Of a stretch of 64,000 nt of DNA, positions 51,707 to 60,684 are shown piece by piece. This DNA is from Chloroflexota bacterium. Its GTDB lineage: Bacteria; Chloroflexota; Anaerolineae; UBA1429. Each line of letters begins with the position of its first letter. Within the stretch, counting starts at the first letter, position 1. The DNA is taken from the NCBI GenBank assembly GCA_019873625.1, contig JAIOAW010000001.1, positions 186,001 through 250,000 on the forward strand. Reading direction: 5' to 3'. The notes beneath the pieces were generated by a model. That model was not told the DNA's origin. It made no database searches and worked only from the letters and a program-made list of their open reading frames with translations. The translations under genes were made by a program, and so were the position numbers.

Positions 51707-53484
51707 AGCGCGCCCACTCGCTCTAGCGCGGGAACGGGGATGGCGTAACGCTCCACGAAAAAGGGATAGATATCGGTCGCCTGTTCCACGGCCGATACAT
51801 CCCAGCCGAGGTCGGCCGGGGCCATCAGAAAGGCCTGGCCTTGCAGCCCGCCCAGGCCCCCGTGGCAGGCCCATTGCTCCTCAAAACAGACGATGCTTTG
51901 CTTCTCCGGGTCATAATGGCCCATCAAGATCAGGTCTCCAGAGTTGGCAAAGCCGGCCACGCGGGCAATCTGCCGGGCGGCCCAATGGGGGTCTTCGAGG
52001 GAGGCTAGGGGATCTTCCCCTTCTACCGCCCCCTCCAGAAGGTCTCCGCGAGGAGAGAGGACGCGCATCCCCCGCGCGTTCATAATGACGACCTGGCCAT
52101 CTTGCCGCGCCGCCAGCCACCCGATGCCCGGGTGGGCCAAAAGCCCCGCGATGAGCGAAGGATAGTAGACCATCAACTCATTCAAATCCATCGGCTCTTC
52201 GCGGAGGTTGAAATAGACGTGCGAAAGCGGCCCCGAATTGCGCACCACGAGGTCGGTGGCGCGTGCCAAATCGGGCGGAGGTTCCTCGCCTAGCGGCATA
52301 CGCCGCTCGATAAAAGTCCCCAAGTGCCGAGGGATGCGATCCAACGGGGGGTGCAGATTCCCGGCAATGGCCTCCAATTCGCCCTGCACGTAGACGCTCT
52401 GAAGCACCTCGTGATAAGCGGCCCCTAACCCCTCATAGAGGGCGGCACGCCCCCCGGCGAGAGCGCGCAAGAGTTCGCCGAGGCTTTGGCCGAAAAAGGT
52501 TCGGAAGGGGCGCGCGGCGGTCATCCCGTGGTCCGAAAGGATCAAGAGATCATAGGCGCACGTAGGCACCCGCCGCCGAAAGGTGTCAATCTGGCGGATG
52601 CGCGCGTCAATGGCTCGCAAGGCGCGCAGGGCCGGTTTCGAAAGTTCGCCGTACTGGTGGGCGACCTCATCATAGCCGTAGTAGGTGGTGTAGATGGCCG
52701 GCACGCCGCGATAGATATCCAAAAGCACGGCAAAAGTTTGGATTTCGCGGAGGATGACATTGCTCACCACGCGCATAAAGGGGAAAACCCGGCCGAAGGG
52801 CCGAGGCGTGCGCCGGCGCCATGCCGCCCACGCGCGCTGGATGAGGTCCGTCAGATATTCCCACACCGCCAAAAGGAAGGTCTTGACGGTGCGAAAGGGG
52901 TTCAGAAGAAAGAGGAGCAGGAACCCCAAGCCCCGCACGCGTTCGAAAAACCGCTGGCGGTTCCAGGCGCTGAGCGTGAAGAAGGCCAGCGAGGCATCTC
53001 CATCGAACAAGTTCATATAACTGGAGCCGCCCCGCAAGATGCCGCGTGCCCCGCGCGAGAGCCGCTCTTGGATGGCCTGCACCACACCGGGCAGGGAGCA
53101 GACCATCGTCTGCCCGGAGCGCTTTTCATACCAGCGAAAGGCCGGGATATCCTCGTTATTCCCGAACATAATGCCCGCCTGGGCGGCGGGCGTGTTGCTC
53201 GGCAGGCCCACGCGCCAGGGCTGGAGCGAGAACTCGCCGCGCCTCAAAAGGCGCGAGAGGTAGGGCGCATAGCCGCGCGCCATCGCCGTGCGCAAATGAT
53301 CGCACGAGAGACCATCTATCTGAATGGCGATGAACCCCCGCCGACCCTCTGAGGCCAGGCGCGGCAGGCCCAAGCGCCGCGCCAACGCCGCATACTTGGT
53401 GGTGTAATAAATCCCCAAAATGGCGGCAAGCAGGTCCAAGAGGGTGCGCAGGATATTCCCCAAGAACACGACGATGCGTTTCAT
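51688..53484 (-). CDS. Alkaline-phosphatase-superfamily membrane phosphodiesterase
   Basis: A 598-residue protein with a hydrophobic N-terminal helix (about 5-25) and further hydrophobic stretches near 190-215. The superfamily metal sites are visible: IQIDGLSCDHL, the nucleophile region PSNTPAAQAG, YYGYDEVAHQYG, LILSDHGM and the late His in CHGGLGG. Related proteins are nucleotide pyrophosphatases/phosphodiesterases or lipid head-group transferases; the substrate is unknown. Own promoter at 53537-53565; the ribosome site is weak. Confidence 0.85.
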   Translation of the reverse strand: MKRIVVFLGNILRTLLDLLAAILGIYYTTKYAALARRLGLPRLASEGRRGFIAIQIDGLSCDHLRTAMARGYAPYLSRLLRRGEFSLQPWRVGLPSNTPAAQAGIMFGNNEDIPAFRWYEKRSGQTMVCSLPGVVQAIQERLSRGARGILRGGSSYMNLFDGDASLAFFTLSAWNRQRFFERVRGLGFLLLFLLNPFRTVKTFLLAVWEYLTDLIQRAWAAWRRRTPRPFGRVFPFMRVVSNVILREIQTFAVLLDIYRGVPAIYTTYYGYDEVAHQYGELSKPALRALRAIDARIRQIDTFRRRVPTCAYDLLILSDHGMTAARPFRTFFGQSLGELLRALAGGRAALYEGLGAAYHEVLQSVYVQGELEAIAGNLHPPLDRIPRHLGTFIERRMPLGEEPPPDLARATDLVVRNSGPLSHVYFNLREEPMDLNELMVYYPSLIAGLLAHPGIGWLAARQDGQVVIMNARGMRVLSPRGDLLEGAVEGEDPLASLEDPHWAARQIARVAGFANSGDLILMGHYDPEKQSIVCFEEQWACHGGLGGLQGQAFLMAPADLGWDVSAVEQATDIYPFFVERYAIPVPALERVGALCSNPS

Positions 53485-53536
53485 AGCGGGCGGCCTTTAG
53501 CCTATGGGTGAAAAGGGAGGGTTACTCAGCAGGCGG

Positions 53537-53565
53537 ATTATACCGACGCGAGGACGTTTGCGCAA
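53537..53565 (-). promoter_or_regulatory. Promoter of the phosphodiesterase-nfi unit
   Basis: On the minus strand TTGCGC (53565-53560), 17 bases, TATAAT (53542-53537), 53 bases before the start codon. Confidence 0.65.
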
Positions 53566-53601
53566 AAGGTCGTGCTCGCTAGAGTGCGCAAGCCCCCGCC
53601 C

Positions 53602-53629
53602 CCTCCGCAGGGCTTGAACCTGCGGGAGG
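53602..53629. repeat. CTCCCGCAGG-type palindrome, copy B
   Basis: CCTCCGCAGG, loop GCTTGAA, CCTGCGGGAGG; one arm has lost a C relative to copies A and C. It lies 45 bases beyond the stop of the transporter ATPase gene. Confidence 0.7.
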
Positions 53630-53673
53630 GTCGGGAGCAAAGATTCCCCCTACAAGGGCAAACCGATATGCCC

Positions 53674-54780
53674 CTACCCCGTCAGTGGCCGCGCATCCTC
53701 CGCGGCCCACAGGAGTTTGACGCGGTCGCCTGCCGCGAACTCGCCAAGCCCGTGGCCACCGATATTCTGTAGCCGCGCCACGACCGTCTCCCCCGAAGGG
53801 AGGATGACCACAAAGCGCGTATCGGTGCCAAGGTAAACCACCTCGCGCACGACGCCGGTGAGCGCGGCGCCGTTGGCTTGCGCCGCGCTCAAAAGGTCTA
53901 TCTTTTCCGGGCGGATGGCCAAAGTTACCTCTTGGCCCTCGCGGAGCGGTTCTTCCGTGGCGCCCGCCCATACGCGCTCCCCCGCCACACAAAGGCATAT
54001 CCGGTCGCGCTCTTTGCCCACCACCTGCGCCCTGAGGAAATTCGTTTCGCCGATGAAATCGGCCACAAAGCGGCACGAGGGGCGTTCATAGATGGTCACC
54101 GGGTCGCCCACCTGGAGCACCTGGCCTTCATTCATCACGGCGATGCGATCCGACATCGTGAGCGCCTCTTCTTGGTCGTGGGTGACGTAGATAAAGGTAA
54201 TGCCCACCTGCTGTTGCAGGTGCTTGAGTTCGCTCTGCATCTGTTTGCGCAATTTGAGGTCCAACGCGCCCAGCGGTTCATCCAAGAGGAGCACCGCCGG
54301 CTCGTTGATGAGCGCCCGCGCCAGGGCTACGCGCTGCTGCTGGCCGCCCGAAAGCTGGCTGGGTTTGCGGTTCCCGATATTGGGCAAGCGCACAAGGGCC
54401 AGCGCCTCTTGCACGCGCCGCTCGCGCTCGGCACGGGGCACCCCTTTGATGGTGGGGCCAAAAGCCACGTTCTGCGCCACCGTCAAATGAGGGAAAAGGG
54501 CATAGTTTTGAAAGACGATATTGACCGGCCGCCGATAGGGCGGCACGTGGCTCATCGGCTCGCCCTCGATAAAGATTTCGCCGCGCGTAGGCATCTCAAA
54601 CCCACCGATGAGGCGCAAGGTCGTGGTCTTCCCACAGCCCGATGGCCCCAACAGCGTAAAGAACTCCCCTGGATGGATCCCCAGGTTGACGTCTCGCACG
54701 GCTACCACTTCGTTCCCTGGCCCGTGCGATGTGCCAAAGACCTTGGTTAACTCTCGTAACTCGACCGAAAACCCGCTCAC
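53674..54780 (-). CDS. ABC importer ATPase, PotA-like
   Basis: A 368-residue ATPase of the spermidine/putrescine-type import family. Walker [10 protein letters not shown] (about 38-46), signature LSGGQQQR, Walker B LLLDEP and the switch HDQEEAL are intact. A C-terminal TOBE domain (about 280-365) is typical of importers that sense substrate. Last gene of the transport operon potD-potB-potC-potA, 21 bases after potC. Solute identity is not shown by this subunit. Confidence 0.93.
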   Translation of the reverse strand: MSGFSVELRELTKVFGTSHGPGNEVVAVRDVNLGIHPGEFFTLLGPSGCGKTTTLRLIGGFEMPTRGEIFIEGEPMSHVPPYRRPVNIVFQNYALFPHLTVAQNVAFGPTIKGVPRAERERRVQEALALVRLPNIGNRKPSQLSGGQQQRVALARALINEPAVLLLDEPLGALDLKLRKQMQSELKHLQQQVGITFIYVTHDQEEALTMSDRIAVMNEGQVLQVGDPVTIYERPSCRFVADFIGETNFLRAQVVGKERDRICLCVAGERVWAGATEEPLREGQEVTLAIRPEKIDLLSAAQANGAALTGVVREVVYLGTDTRFVVILPSGETVVARLQNIGGHGLGEFAAGDRVKLLWAAEDARPLTG

Positions 54781-54801
54781 CGTACCCCTCCGTGCACCGG
54801 G

Positions 54802-55578
54802 CTAACCTTTGCGCCGCAGTGACTCGGCAAAGAGCAACAGCGCCACCGAGCCTGTCATCACGATGGCCGAAAGGGTGATGACCACGGGCAGGCGGCTCGG
54901 GAAGCGCAGTTGAGAATAGACATAGATCGGCAAAGTAACTTCCGTCCCCGTGAGGAAAAAACTCACGGCGAACTCATCGAACGAGGTGGTAAAAGAGGTG
55001 AGAAAGGCCGCGACAATGGCCGGCATCGCGATGGGGATGGTTACACGGCGAAGAGTTCCCCAATAGGTGGCGCCGAGGTCCATAGCGGCCTCCTCTAGGC
55101 TGGAGGGGAACCCCACCAGCCGCGCTCCGACGATGAGCATCACATAGGGGATGTTGATGACGATATGCCCAATCCCCACCGTAAAGAGCGAGCGCTCGAT
55201 GTTGAACGTGCTGAACAGGATGAGCAGAGCCACGCCGAGGACGACGTAGGGGATGACGAGCGGCATCGCCGAGACGGCCATAAAAACCCCACGGCCTGGG
55301 AAGCGGTAACGCACCGCCGCCAGGGCGGCCATCGTCCCCAGAAAGGTGGCCACCGCAGAACTCGCCAGGCCGAGGATCAGGCTGTTGCGCAAGGCGGCCA
55401 GCATCTCGCGCGCCTGCGCCAAAGCGCCGTACCATTTGAGCGTGAACCCCTTTAGGGGGAAGACCACCATAGGTGAATCGTTGAACGAAAAGACGATGAG
55501 AAGCCCTATGGGGAGATACAAAAAGATCACGAGGAGGATGTAATACGCCCAGGCAGCAGAAAAGAAGCGGCGCCTCAT
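54802..55578 (-). CDS. ABC importer permease, PotC-like
   Basis: A 258-residue membrane permease with six hydrophobic helices. The EAA-loop EEAAMDLGATYWGTLRRVTIP (read here in two parts, EEAAMDLGAT and WGTLRRVTIP) contacts the ATPase. The ATG at 55578 overlaps the stop of the PotB-like gene by 4 bases; longer upstream readings fall inside that gene. It pairs with the PotB-like protein to form the channel. Confidence 0.92.
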   Translation of the reverse strand: MRRRFFSAAWAYYILLVIFLYLPIGLLIVFSFNDSPMVVFPLKGFTLKWYGALAQAREMLAALRNSLILGLASSAVATFLGTMAALAAVRYRFPGRGVFMAVSAMPLVIPYVVLGVALLILFSTFNIERSLFTVGIGHIVINIPYVMLIVGARLVGFPSSLEEAAMDLGATYWGTLRRVTIPIAMPAIVAAFLTSFTTSFDEFAVSFFLTGTEVTLPIYVYSQLRFPSRLPVVITLSAIVMTGSVALLLFAESLRRKG

Positions 55579-56441
55579 CCGATAAGGTCCCCCAACTCCA
55601 CGTGGAGCGCCTTCAAAAGCCAAACGAGCAGCCCCAAAAGGACGAGCATCGCCAGGAGCATCACGAGGCTCATCAGCGCCCCCATCGGCCAGTTCAACCC
55701 GCGGACGAATTGATCCTGAATGATATTGCCGTACATAATGCCATCCACGCCCCCCACGAGGGCCGGCGTAACCCATTCGCCAAGCGTCGGGATAAAGACG
55801 AAGAAGAACCCCGCCACTACCCCCGGCAAACTGAGCGGCAATGTAACGCGCAAAAAGGCGCGCCACGGGGGGCAGCCCAGGTCTGCCGCGGCCTCCAAGA
55901 GGTGGGGGTCAATGCGTTCCAGCGCGGCAAAGATGGGGAGCGCGACAAAAGGCAACCAGGAATAGGTCAGGGCCACCACCACGGCCGCGCGAGAGTAGAG
56001 GAGCACGGGCTTTGGCTCGGCCAAAAGGCCGACGGCTTGCAAAAGGCCGCTCAACAACCCTTCTGAACTCAAGATCAACTTCCAGGCCAAGATGCGCAAA
56101 AGGAAACTCGTCCAGGCCGGCACGAGAACCAGCGTAAGGAGCGCCACGCGCCGCTCTCCTGCGCGAAAGATCAGGAAATAGGCCAAGGGATAGGCGAGGA
56201 TGATGCAGTAGAGCGACGTCTCGAAGGCCATAGCAATGGAGCGGCCGAGCAGGCGTTGGAAGGCCGTATTCCGAAGGAATTCGCGGTAATGCGCCAACGT
56301 CCACATATGGCGTTCCTCGCCAAAGGCCCCTTGGCGAAAACTGAACGTGGCCATATTGAGCATTGGGAGCACGAAAAACATAATGAGCAAAAGCGCCGGC
56401 GGCGTGATCAAGATCAACAGGCGAGATCGCGTATCGCGCAT
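55575..56441 (-). CDS. ABC importer permease, PotB-like
   Basis: A 288-residue permease with six helices and the ATPase-binding loop LEAAADLGCPPWRAF. The family features FVLPMLNM and PTLGEWVTPAL match PotB-type proteins. It begins 77 bases after potD, beyond a long hairpin, and overlaps potC by 4 bases. Confidence 0.92.
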   Translation of the reverse strand: MRDTRSRLLILITPPALLLIMFFVLPMLNMATFSFRQGAFGEERHMWTLAHYREFLRNTAFQRLLGRSIAMAFETSLYCIILAYPLAYFLIFRAGERRVALLTLVLVPAWTSFLLRILAWKLILSSEGLLSGLLQAVGLLAEPKPVLLYSRAAVVVALTYSWLPFVALPIFAALERIDPHLLEAAADLGCPPWRAFLRVTLPLSLPGVVAGFFFVFIPTLGEWVTPALVGGVDGIMYGNIIQDQFVRGLNWPMGALMSLVMLLAMLVLLGLLVWLLKALHVELGDLIG

Positions 56442-56469
56442 CGCGTGCTATGCCTCAAGGGCTGATATA

Positions 56470-56511
56470 GTGCGGGCGGTGCCCAGGCCAAGGCCTGAAC
56501 ACCGCCCGTGC
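56470..56511 (-). other. Intercistronic hairpin between potD and potB
   Basis: GGGCGGTG/CACCGCCC arms and an inner CAGGCC/GGCCTG pair make an almost continuous stem of about 18 pairs around a 2-base loop, starting 8 bases after the potD stop. No T tract follows, so it may stabilise the potD message and lower expression of the permeases. Confidence 0.65.
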
Positions 56512-56518
56512 GTTTCGT

Positions 56519-57595
56519 TCAGGGTGCGGCCTTCACATCATCCCAGACTTTGGTCCACTTGGTGCGCTGTTCTTCGGTGAGCGGTTTCATAAACACCGTC
56601 GTCTTGACGAGATCGGGGTTATCCAACTGCATCACGCGCACCACGTCGGGGTCAAGTGTTTTGACGATCTCTTGGTTGGCGGCCAGGTTCGCCGCGCCGT
56701 AGCCATATTGCCTGGCCATCTCCACCATCGCCGCCTTGGAAATCACCGCGTCAATGTAAGCATGGGCGAGGCCGGGGTTCTTGCTCGACTTAGGGATACA
56801 GTAGCCGTACACCCAGCCGATCCGCCCCTCTTTGGGGGTGATGTAATCCACAGCGATGCCTTCGGCCTTGAGGGCCACATACGCATCGGGCCAGGTATTT
56901 GCGGCCACCCACACCTCGCCGGAGGCCACCTGCTGGTTGATTTCCGTGTAATCCGTCCAATATCCGAGGAGGTTCGGCTTGAGGGCGATGAGTTTTTGCT
57001 TGACCTCTTCCAACTGCTGATCGGTCATATTGTAGGGGTCATACCCCAAGGCCAGAGCGCCCACCACGATGGACGATTCAGCGGAATCAAAGATGGAGAC
57101 GTGCCCCTGGTAGCGTGGGTCCCACAGGTCGGCCCAAGAGTCGGGCATTTCCGGCACTTTATCGGTGCGGACGAGGATGGAATCATATCCCCATTCCCAA
57201 GGGGCCATATATTGCTTCCCGTTCACTTGGCCCATCTTGGCCAATGGCTCCATAATCTGCGGCCAGTTCTTGAGTTTCGAGGTATCAATGGGCTGCAGGA
57301 GGTCGTTATCCACGTACAGTTGGAGCCAACTCGAGTTGGGGTGCACCAAATCGGCCACGAAGCCGCTTTGGAGTTTGGCAAAGGCCTCGGCATCTTCGGC
57401 AAAAAAGGTGTGCTGAACCTGAACGTTCGGGTGGGCCTGTTTGAACTCTTGCCAAAAGACCTCCTGCTCATAGCCGGACCAGTCAAGCACGATGAGCGGG
57501 CCGGAGGCCTTTTGGCCTGCGCAAGCCGCGAGGGCCAACGCCATCGCGAGGGCCAGGACGCGACAGAGCCAACGGACGATTCGATGCGGTTGCAT
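56519..57595 (-). CDS. ABC importer solute-binding lipoprotein, PotD-like
   Basis: A 358-residue extracytoplasmic solute-binding protein. The signal peptide ends in a lipobox LALAAC (Cys at about 25), so it is lipid-anchored. VLDWSGYEQEVFW and later WEWGYDSILVRTD, SWADLWDPRYQGHVSI and ANTWPD are typical of the PotD/PotF family. AGGAGG precedes the ATG. It heads the operon after a leader of nearly 390 bases. Polyamine is the default annotation, but the neighbouring glycosidase genes make another organic solute possible. Confidence 0.92.
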   Translation of the reverse strand: MQPHRIVRWLCRVLALAMALALAACAGQKASGPLIVLDWSGYEQEVFWQEFKQAHPNVQVQHTFFAEDAEAFAKLQSGFVADLVHPNSSWLQLYVDNDLLQPIDTSKLKNWPQIMEPLAKMGQVNGKQYMAPWEWGYDSILVRTDKVPEMPDSWADLWDPRYQGHVSIFDSAESSIVVGALALGYDPYNMTDQQLEEVKQKLIALKPNLLGYWTDYTEINQQVASGEVWVAANTWPDAYVALKAEGIAVDYITPKEGRIGWVYGYCIPKSSKNPGLAHAYIDAVISKAAMVEMARQYGYGAANLAANQEIVKTLDPDVVRVMQLDNPDLVKTTVFMKPLTEEQRTKWTKVWDDVKAAP

Positions 57596-57990
57596 ATCTC
57601 AAGATCCTCCTACACGTGTTCCCATATGTGGTCATTCCTGCATCACGACGCACCCCTCCTTGGGGCTTGGCAAGAGGCGGTGCGGCGCACAGGCCCCCAA
57701 AAGCAAAGGCCGTTCGTCACGCGGCAACGGGCTTTAAGGCGCACATGCACAAGATGGGCTGGGGACGGATGGAGGGCGCTTCGTCGCGTCACAGCCGGAG
57801 CCACATCACATCATATTGAGCCGAGTCCATCTGGCGATAGGAGAGGAAGGCCTGGGTGGGCTACTAAGCGCCCTTCCCCAGAACCTCGGGCCATTCGAGC
57901 GCGGCCGGCGCCGCGAGGATGTGAACGGGCGGTGCGCCGAATGACAACGGGGAACCTATTCTCTACATCTCACTCGCTGAACGCACTCGT

Positions 57991-58018
57991 ATTATAACGC
58001 GCTTCCAAAAGGGTGCAA
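57991..58018 (-). promoter_or_regulatory. Promoter of the PotDBCA-type operon
   Basis: On the minus strand TTGCAC (58018-58013), 16 bases, TATAAT (57996-57991). Transcription would begin near 57984, about 390 bases before potD. Confidence 0.65.
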
Positions 58019-58034
58019 TTTTCGCCCATTGTAT

Positions 58035-58069
58035 AAAAAACCTCCCGCAGGGTTTGAACCTGCGGGAGG
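58035..58069 (-). terminator. Terminator of the GH4 gene (palindrome copy C)
   Basis: On the minus strand CCTCCCGCAGG, loop TTCAAAC, CCTGCGGGAGG, then six T residues (58040-58035), 12 bases after the GH4 stop. The stem is the same repeat as at 17783 and 53602, but only this copy has the poly-T tail. Confidence 0.85.
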
Positions 58070-58080
58070 GGCCGAGAAGT

Positions 58081-59463
58081 TCAGCGGTAGCGCGGCAAAT
58101 AGTGGCCGTGCGCCTCGATGAGTTCGTCGCACATCGCCACGATCTCATCAATGGTCAATTCGGCGGCCGTATGCGGGTCCAACAAGGCCGCCTGATAGAT
58201 GTAATCTCGCTTCTTCGTGAGGGCGGCGAGGATGGTCAACTCTTGCACATTGATGCTCGTGCGGTTGAGCGCGGCGAGTTGCGGCGGCAGGTCGCCCACG
58301 TAGGTGGGTGTAACGCCGCTGCGGTCGGCCACGCACATCACCTCCACGCAGCAATTGTAGGGCAAATTCGTGATGAGGCCCGTGTTGAGGACGTTCCCGC
58401 CGAAGGTAAAGGGGTTGCCCGTCTCCATCGCCTCCATAATGTACGAGGCATATTCGTGCGTCCGCTGGTGTTGGTTGAGGTACTGCTCCAGCGCCTCGCG
58501 CGTGATGGGCACGCCGAACAGCGTGAGCGGCTCGCCGGTATCGGGGTCGCGCGCGTCCACTTCTTCGCCGGCTAGCACGGCCCGCATCGCCTCCCACGCG
58601 GCAATCTGCACGCGGCAGCGGCGCGGATACTCGTCCAACGGAATGTGGAAGCGCTCGATGAGTTCCGGGTTGCGCGCCTTGATGAACCAGGGAAAGTACT
58701 CGGCGCTGTGCTCGGAGGATTCTGTCACGTAATAGCCAAAGCGCCTCATAATCTCAAAGCGCACGGCATCCTTGTAGTTATATTCGGGGAGTTGGGCGCG
58801 GCGCTTGATCTCTGGGTAGAGGTCTTCGCCGTGGCGCTTGATCTCCAGGAGCCACCCCTGATGGTTGATGCCGGCCACCTTCCACTGCAAATCATCGGTG
58901 GGCAGGTCCAACTCGCGGCAGAGGTGCGGCGCGCACACCTGCACGCTGTGGCACAACCCCACTGTCTTGACGCCCGTCGCCTTGAGGATGGCCCCCGTGA
59001 GCATAGCCATCGGGTTAGAATAGTTCAGGAGCCACGCATCGGGCGCCACGCGTTCGATGATGTGGCAGTAGTCGAGCATCACGGGGATGGTGCGCAGGGC
59101 GCGAAAGATGCCGCCGATCCCTAACGTGTCGCCGATCGTCTGGCGCAGGCCGTACTTTTTGGGAACCTCAAAGTCAATGACGGTAGCCGGCTCATAGCCG
59201 CCCACCTGGATGGCGTTCACAAAATAGTTCGCCCCGCGAAAGGCCTCCTCGGCCTGATCCGCCAGGTAGCCCTTGATGGTGGCCCTGGCGCCTAGGGTGC
59301 GGTTTAGGTTCTCTACCAGTTGTTGAGATTCCTTGAGCCGCTGAGGATCAATATCCACCAGAGCGATTTCGGCATCTTTGAAGGCATCTACACACAAGCA
59401 GTCTCCGAGCACCGTCTTGGCAAAGATGGTGCTGCCGGCCCCGAGAAAGCATATTTTGGCCAT
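58081..59463 (-). CDS. GH4-family glycosidase, alpha-galactosidase (MelA)-like
   Basis: A 460-residue NAD- and metal-dependent glycosidase. The Rossmann motif GAGSTIFAK is at about residues 7-15, LNYSNPMAML and the metal-binding GLCHSVQ (about 165-175) follow, then GINHQGW and the SEHSAEYFPW stretch. CHSVQ is the form seen in MelA-type alpha-galactosidases, though alpha-glucuronidases of the family can look similar. The ATG at 59463 is preceded by AAGGAGG at 5 bases. Cytoplasmic; it fits sugars brought in by a neighbouring importer. Divergent from the UROD/PurO operon. Confidence 0.92.
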   Translation of the reverse strand: MAKICFLGAGSTIFAKTVLGDCLCVDAFKDAEIALVDIDPQRLKESQQLVENLNRTLGARATIKGYLADQAEEAFRGANYFVNAIQVGGYEPATVIDFEVPKKYGLRQTIGDTLGIGGIFRALRTIPVMLDYCHIIERVAPDAWLLNYSNPMAMLTGAILKATGVKTVGLCHSVQVCAPHLCRELDLPTDDLQWKVAGINHQGWLLEIKRHGEDLYPEIKRRAQLPEYNYKDAVRFEIMRRFGYYVTESSEHSAEYFPWFIKARNPELIERFHIPLDEYPRRCRVQIAAWEAMRAVLAGEEVDARDPDTGEPLTLFGVPITREALEQYLNQHQRTHEYASYIMEAMETGNPFTFGGNVLNTGLITNLPYNCCVEVMCVADRSGVTPTYVGDLPPQLAALNRTSINVQELTILAALTKKRDYIYQAALLDPHTAAELTIDEIVAMCDELIEAHGHYLPRYR

Positions 59464-59533
59464 AAAGACCTCCTTTTTCAAAAAGAATCTTCGCGCGTAT
59501 GCTAGGGGCTTGCCGCGGAATTGTCAAGGCGCG

Positions 59534-59562
59534 TTGACATACCCCCTCCCCACCGCTAGAAT
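59534..59562 (+). promoter_or_regulatory. Promoter of the UROD-PurO-UROD-GH38 operon
   Basis: TTGACA (59534-59539), 17 bases, TAGAAT (59557-59562), 34 bases before the ATG at 59597. Confidence 0.75.
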
Positions 59563-59596
59563 AGCGCCGACACACCACGCCTTTCAGGAGCGAACG

Positions 59597-60655
59597 ATGC
59601 CCCGCGAGACGATGACCCCTCGCGAACGCTGGTTGGCCGTCCTCCAGCGCCAAACGCCAGACCGCCTGCCGATGGATTACTGGACGACCCCCGAAGCCCG
59701 CGCCAAACTGATGGCCTACCTCGGCGTGGAGGACGACCTCGCGCTCTACCGCCGCCTGCACATCGATAAACCCTTTGCCGTAACGCCGCGCTACATCGGG
59801 CCGCCCATCCCGGAAGATAAGGATGTGTTCGGCATCACCTATCGCTGGGTAGATTACGGCTCTGGCGCCTACCGCGAGGCCGTCGAGCACCCCTTAGCCG
59901 ACTACCAGAGCGTGGAAGAGATCGAGGCGAACTATCGCTGGCCCAGCCCCGATTGGTGGGCGTATGATGATCTCGCCGAACAGATCGCCCCTTACCACGA
60001 GTACCCCATCCAAGGGGGCGGGTCGGAGCCGTTTCTCATCTACAAGAACTTGCGCGGGCAGGAACAGGCCTTTATGGACCTTATCCTGCACCCCGACATT
60101 GTCCACTACTGCCTAGATAAACTGTTTGACCTGGCCTACCAGAACACCCTGCGCATCTTTGAGAGCATCCCCGGCCAGGTGATGATCAGTTATGTCGCCG
60201 AGGATATGGGCAGCCAGCAGGGCTTGCTCTTTTCGCCGGAGCAGATCCATACCTTCCTCTTGCCGCGGATGAAGCGTATGATGGACCTCGTCCACCAGGC
60301 GGGGGCCTATGTCTTTTTTCACAGCGATGGCGCGGTGCGGCGCATCCTGCCCGATATGATCGCGGCGGGCATTGACGTGCTCAACCCCATCCAGTGGCGC
60401 TGCCGGGGGATGGAACGAGAGGCCCTCAAGCGCGATTTCGGCCCCTATGTGGTCTTTCACGGCGGGGTAGATAACCAGTACACCCTGGCCTTCGGCACGG
60501 TGGAAGAGGTACGCCAAGAGGTCATCGAGAATATCCGCATACTCGGCGCGGGCGGGGGGTACATCCTGGCGCCTTGCCATAACATCCAGGCCATCAGCCC
60601 GCCGGAGAACATCGTCGCTATGTATGAAACGGGTTACGAATACGGCTGGCCATAA
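59597..60655 (+). CDS. Uroporphyrinogen-decarboxylase-family protein
   Basis: A 352-residue TIM-barrel protein of the UROD/corrinoid methyltransferase superfamily. It starts TPRERWLAVLQRQTPDRLP, and the late part has FHSDGAVRRILPDM and ILAPCHNIQ. The RQAGR motif of true HemE is missing. The zinc-site HxC of MtaA-like enzymes is HSD here, while the late Cys is kept. First gene of the operon, with a CAGGAG ribosome site. With no corrinoid protein nearby its substrate is unknown. Confidence 0.85.
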   Translation: MPRETMTPRERWLAVLQRQTPDRLPMDYWTTPEARAKLMAYLGVEDDLALYRRLHIDKPFAVTPRYIGPPIPEDKDVFGITYRWVDYGSGAYREAVEHPLADYQSVEEIEANYRWPSPDWWAYDDLAEQIAPYHEYPIQGGGSEPFLIYKNLRGQEQAFMDLILHPDIVHYCLDKLFDLAYQNTLRIFESIPGQVMISYVAEDMGSQQGLLFSPEQIHTFLLPRMKRMMDLVHQAGAYVFFHSDGAVRRILPDMIAAGIDVLNPIQWRCRGMEREALKRDFGPYVVFHGGVDNQYTLAFGTVEEVRQEVIENIRILGAGGGYILAPCHNIQAISPPENIVAMYETGYEYGWP

Positions 60656-60684
60656 GGCCGGCCGCCTGCAACGAAAGGAGCGCT

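Larger units (their letters stand above)
57596..58080. other. 485-base gap: potD leader, promoter and GH4 terminator
   Basis: From the right it holds the terminator of the GH4 gene (58035-58069), the promoter of the transport operon (57991-58018) and then about 390 bases of potD leader with no convincing gene. A 22-codon open piece on the minus strand near 57790-57860 looks protein-like but has no start. I see no known riboswitch consensus. Confidence 0.5.

Noticed and set aside
53674-57595. Firm assignment of the importer to spermidine/putrescine
   Set aside because: The family is broad, binding-site residues were not verified and the neighbouring genes are glycosidases, so only PotDBCA-like is claimed.
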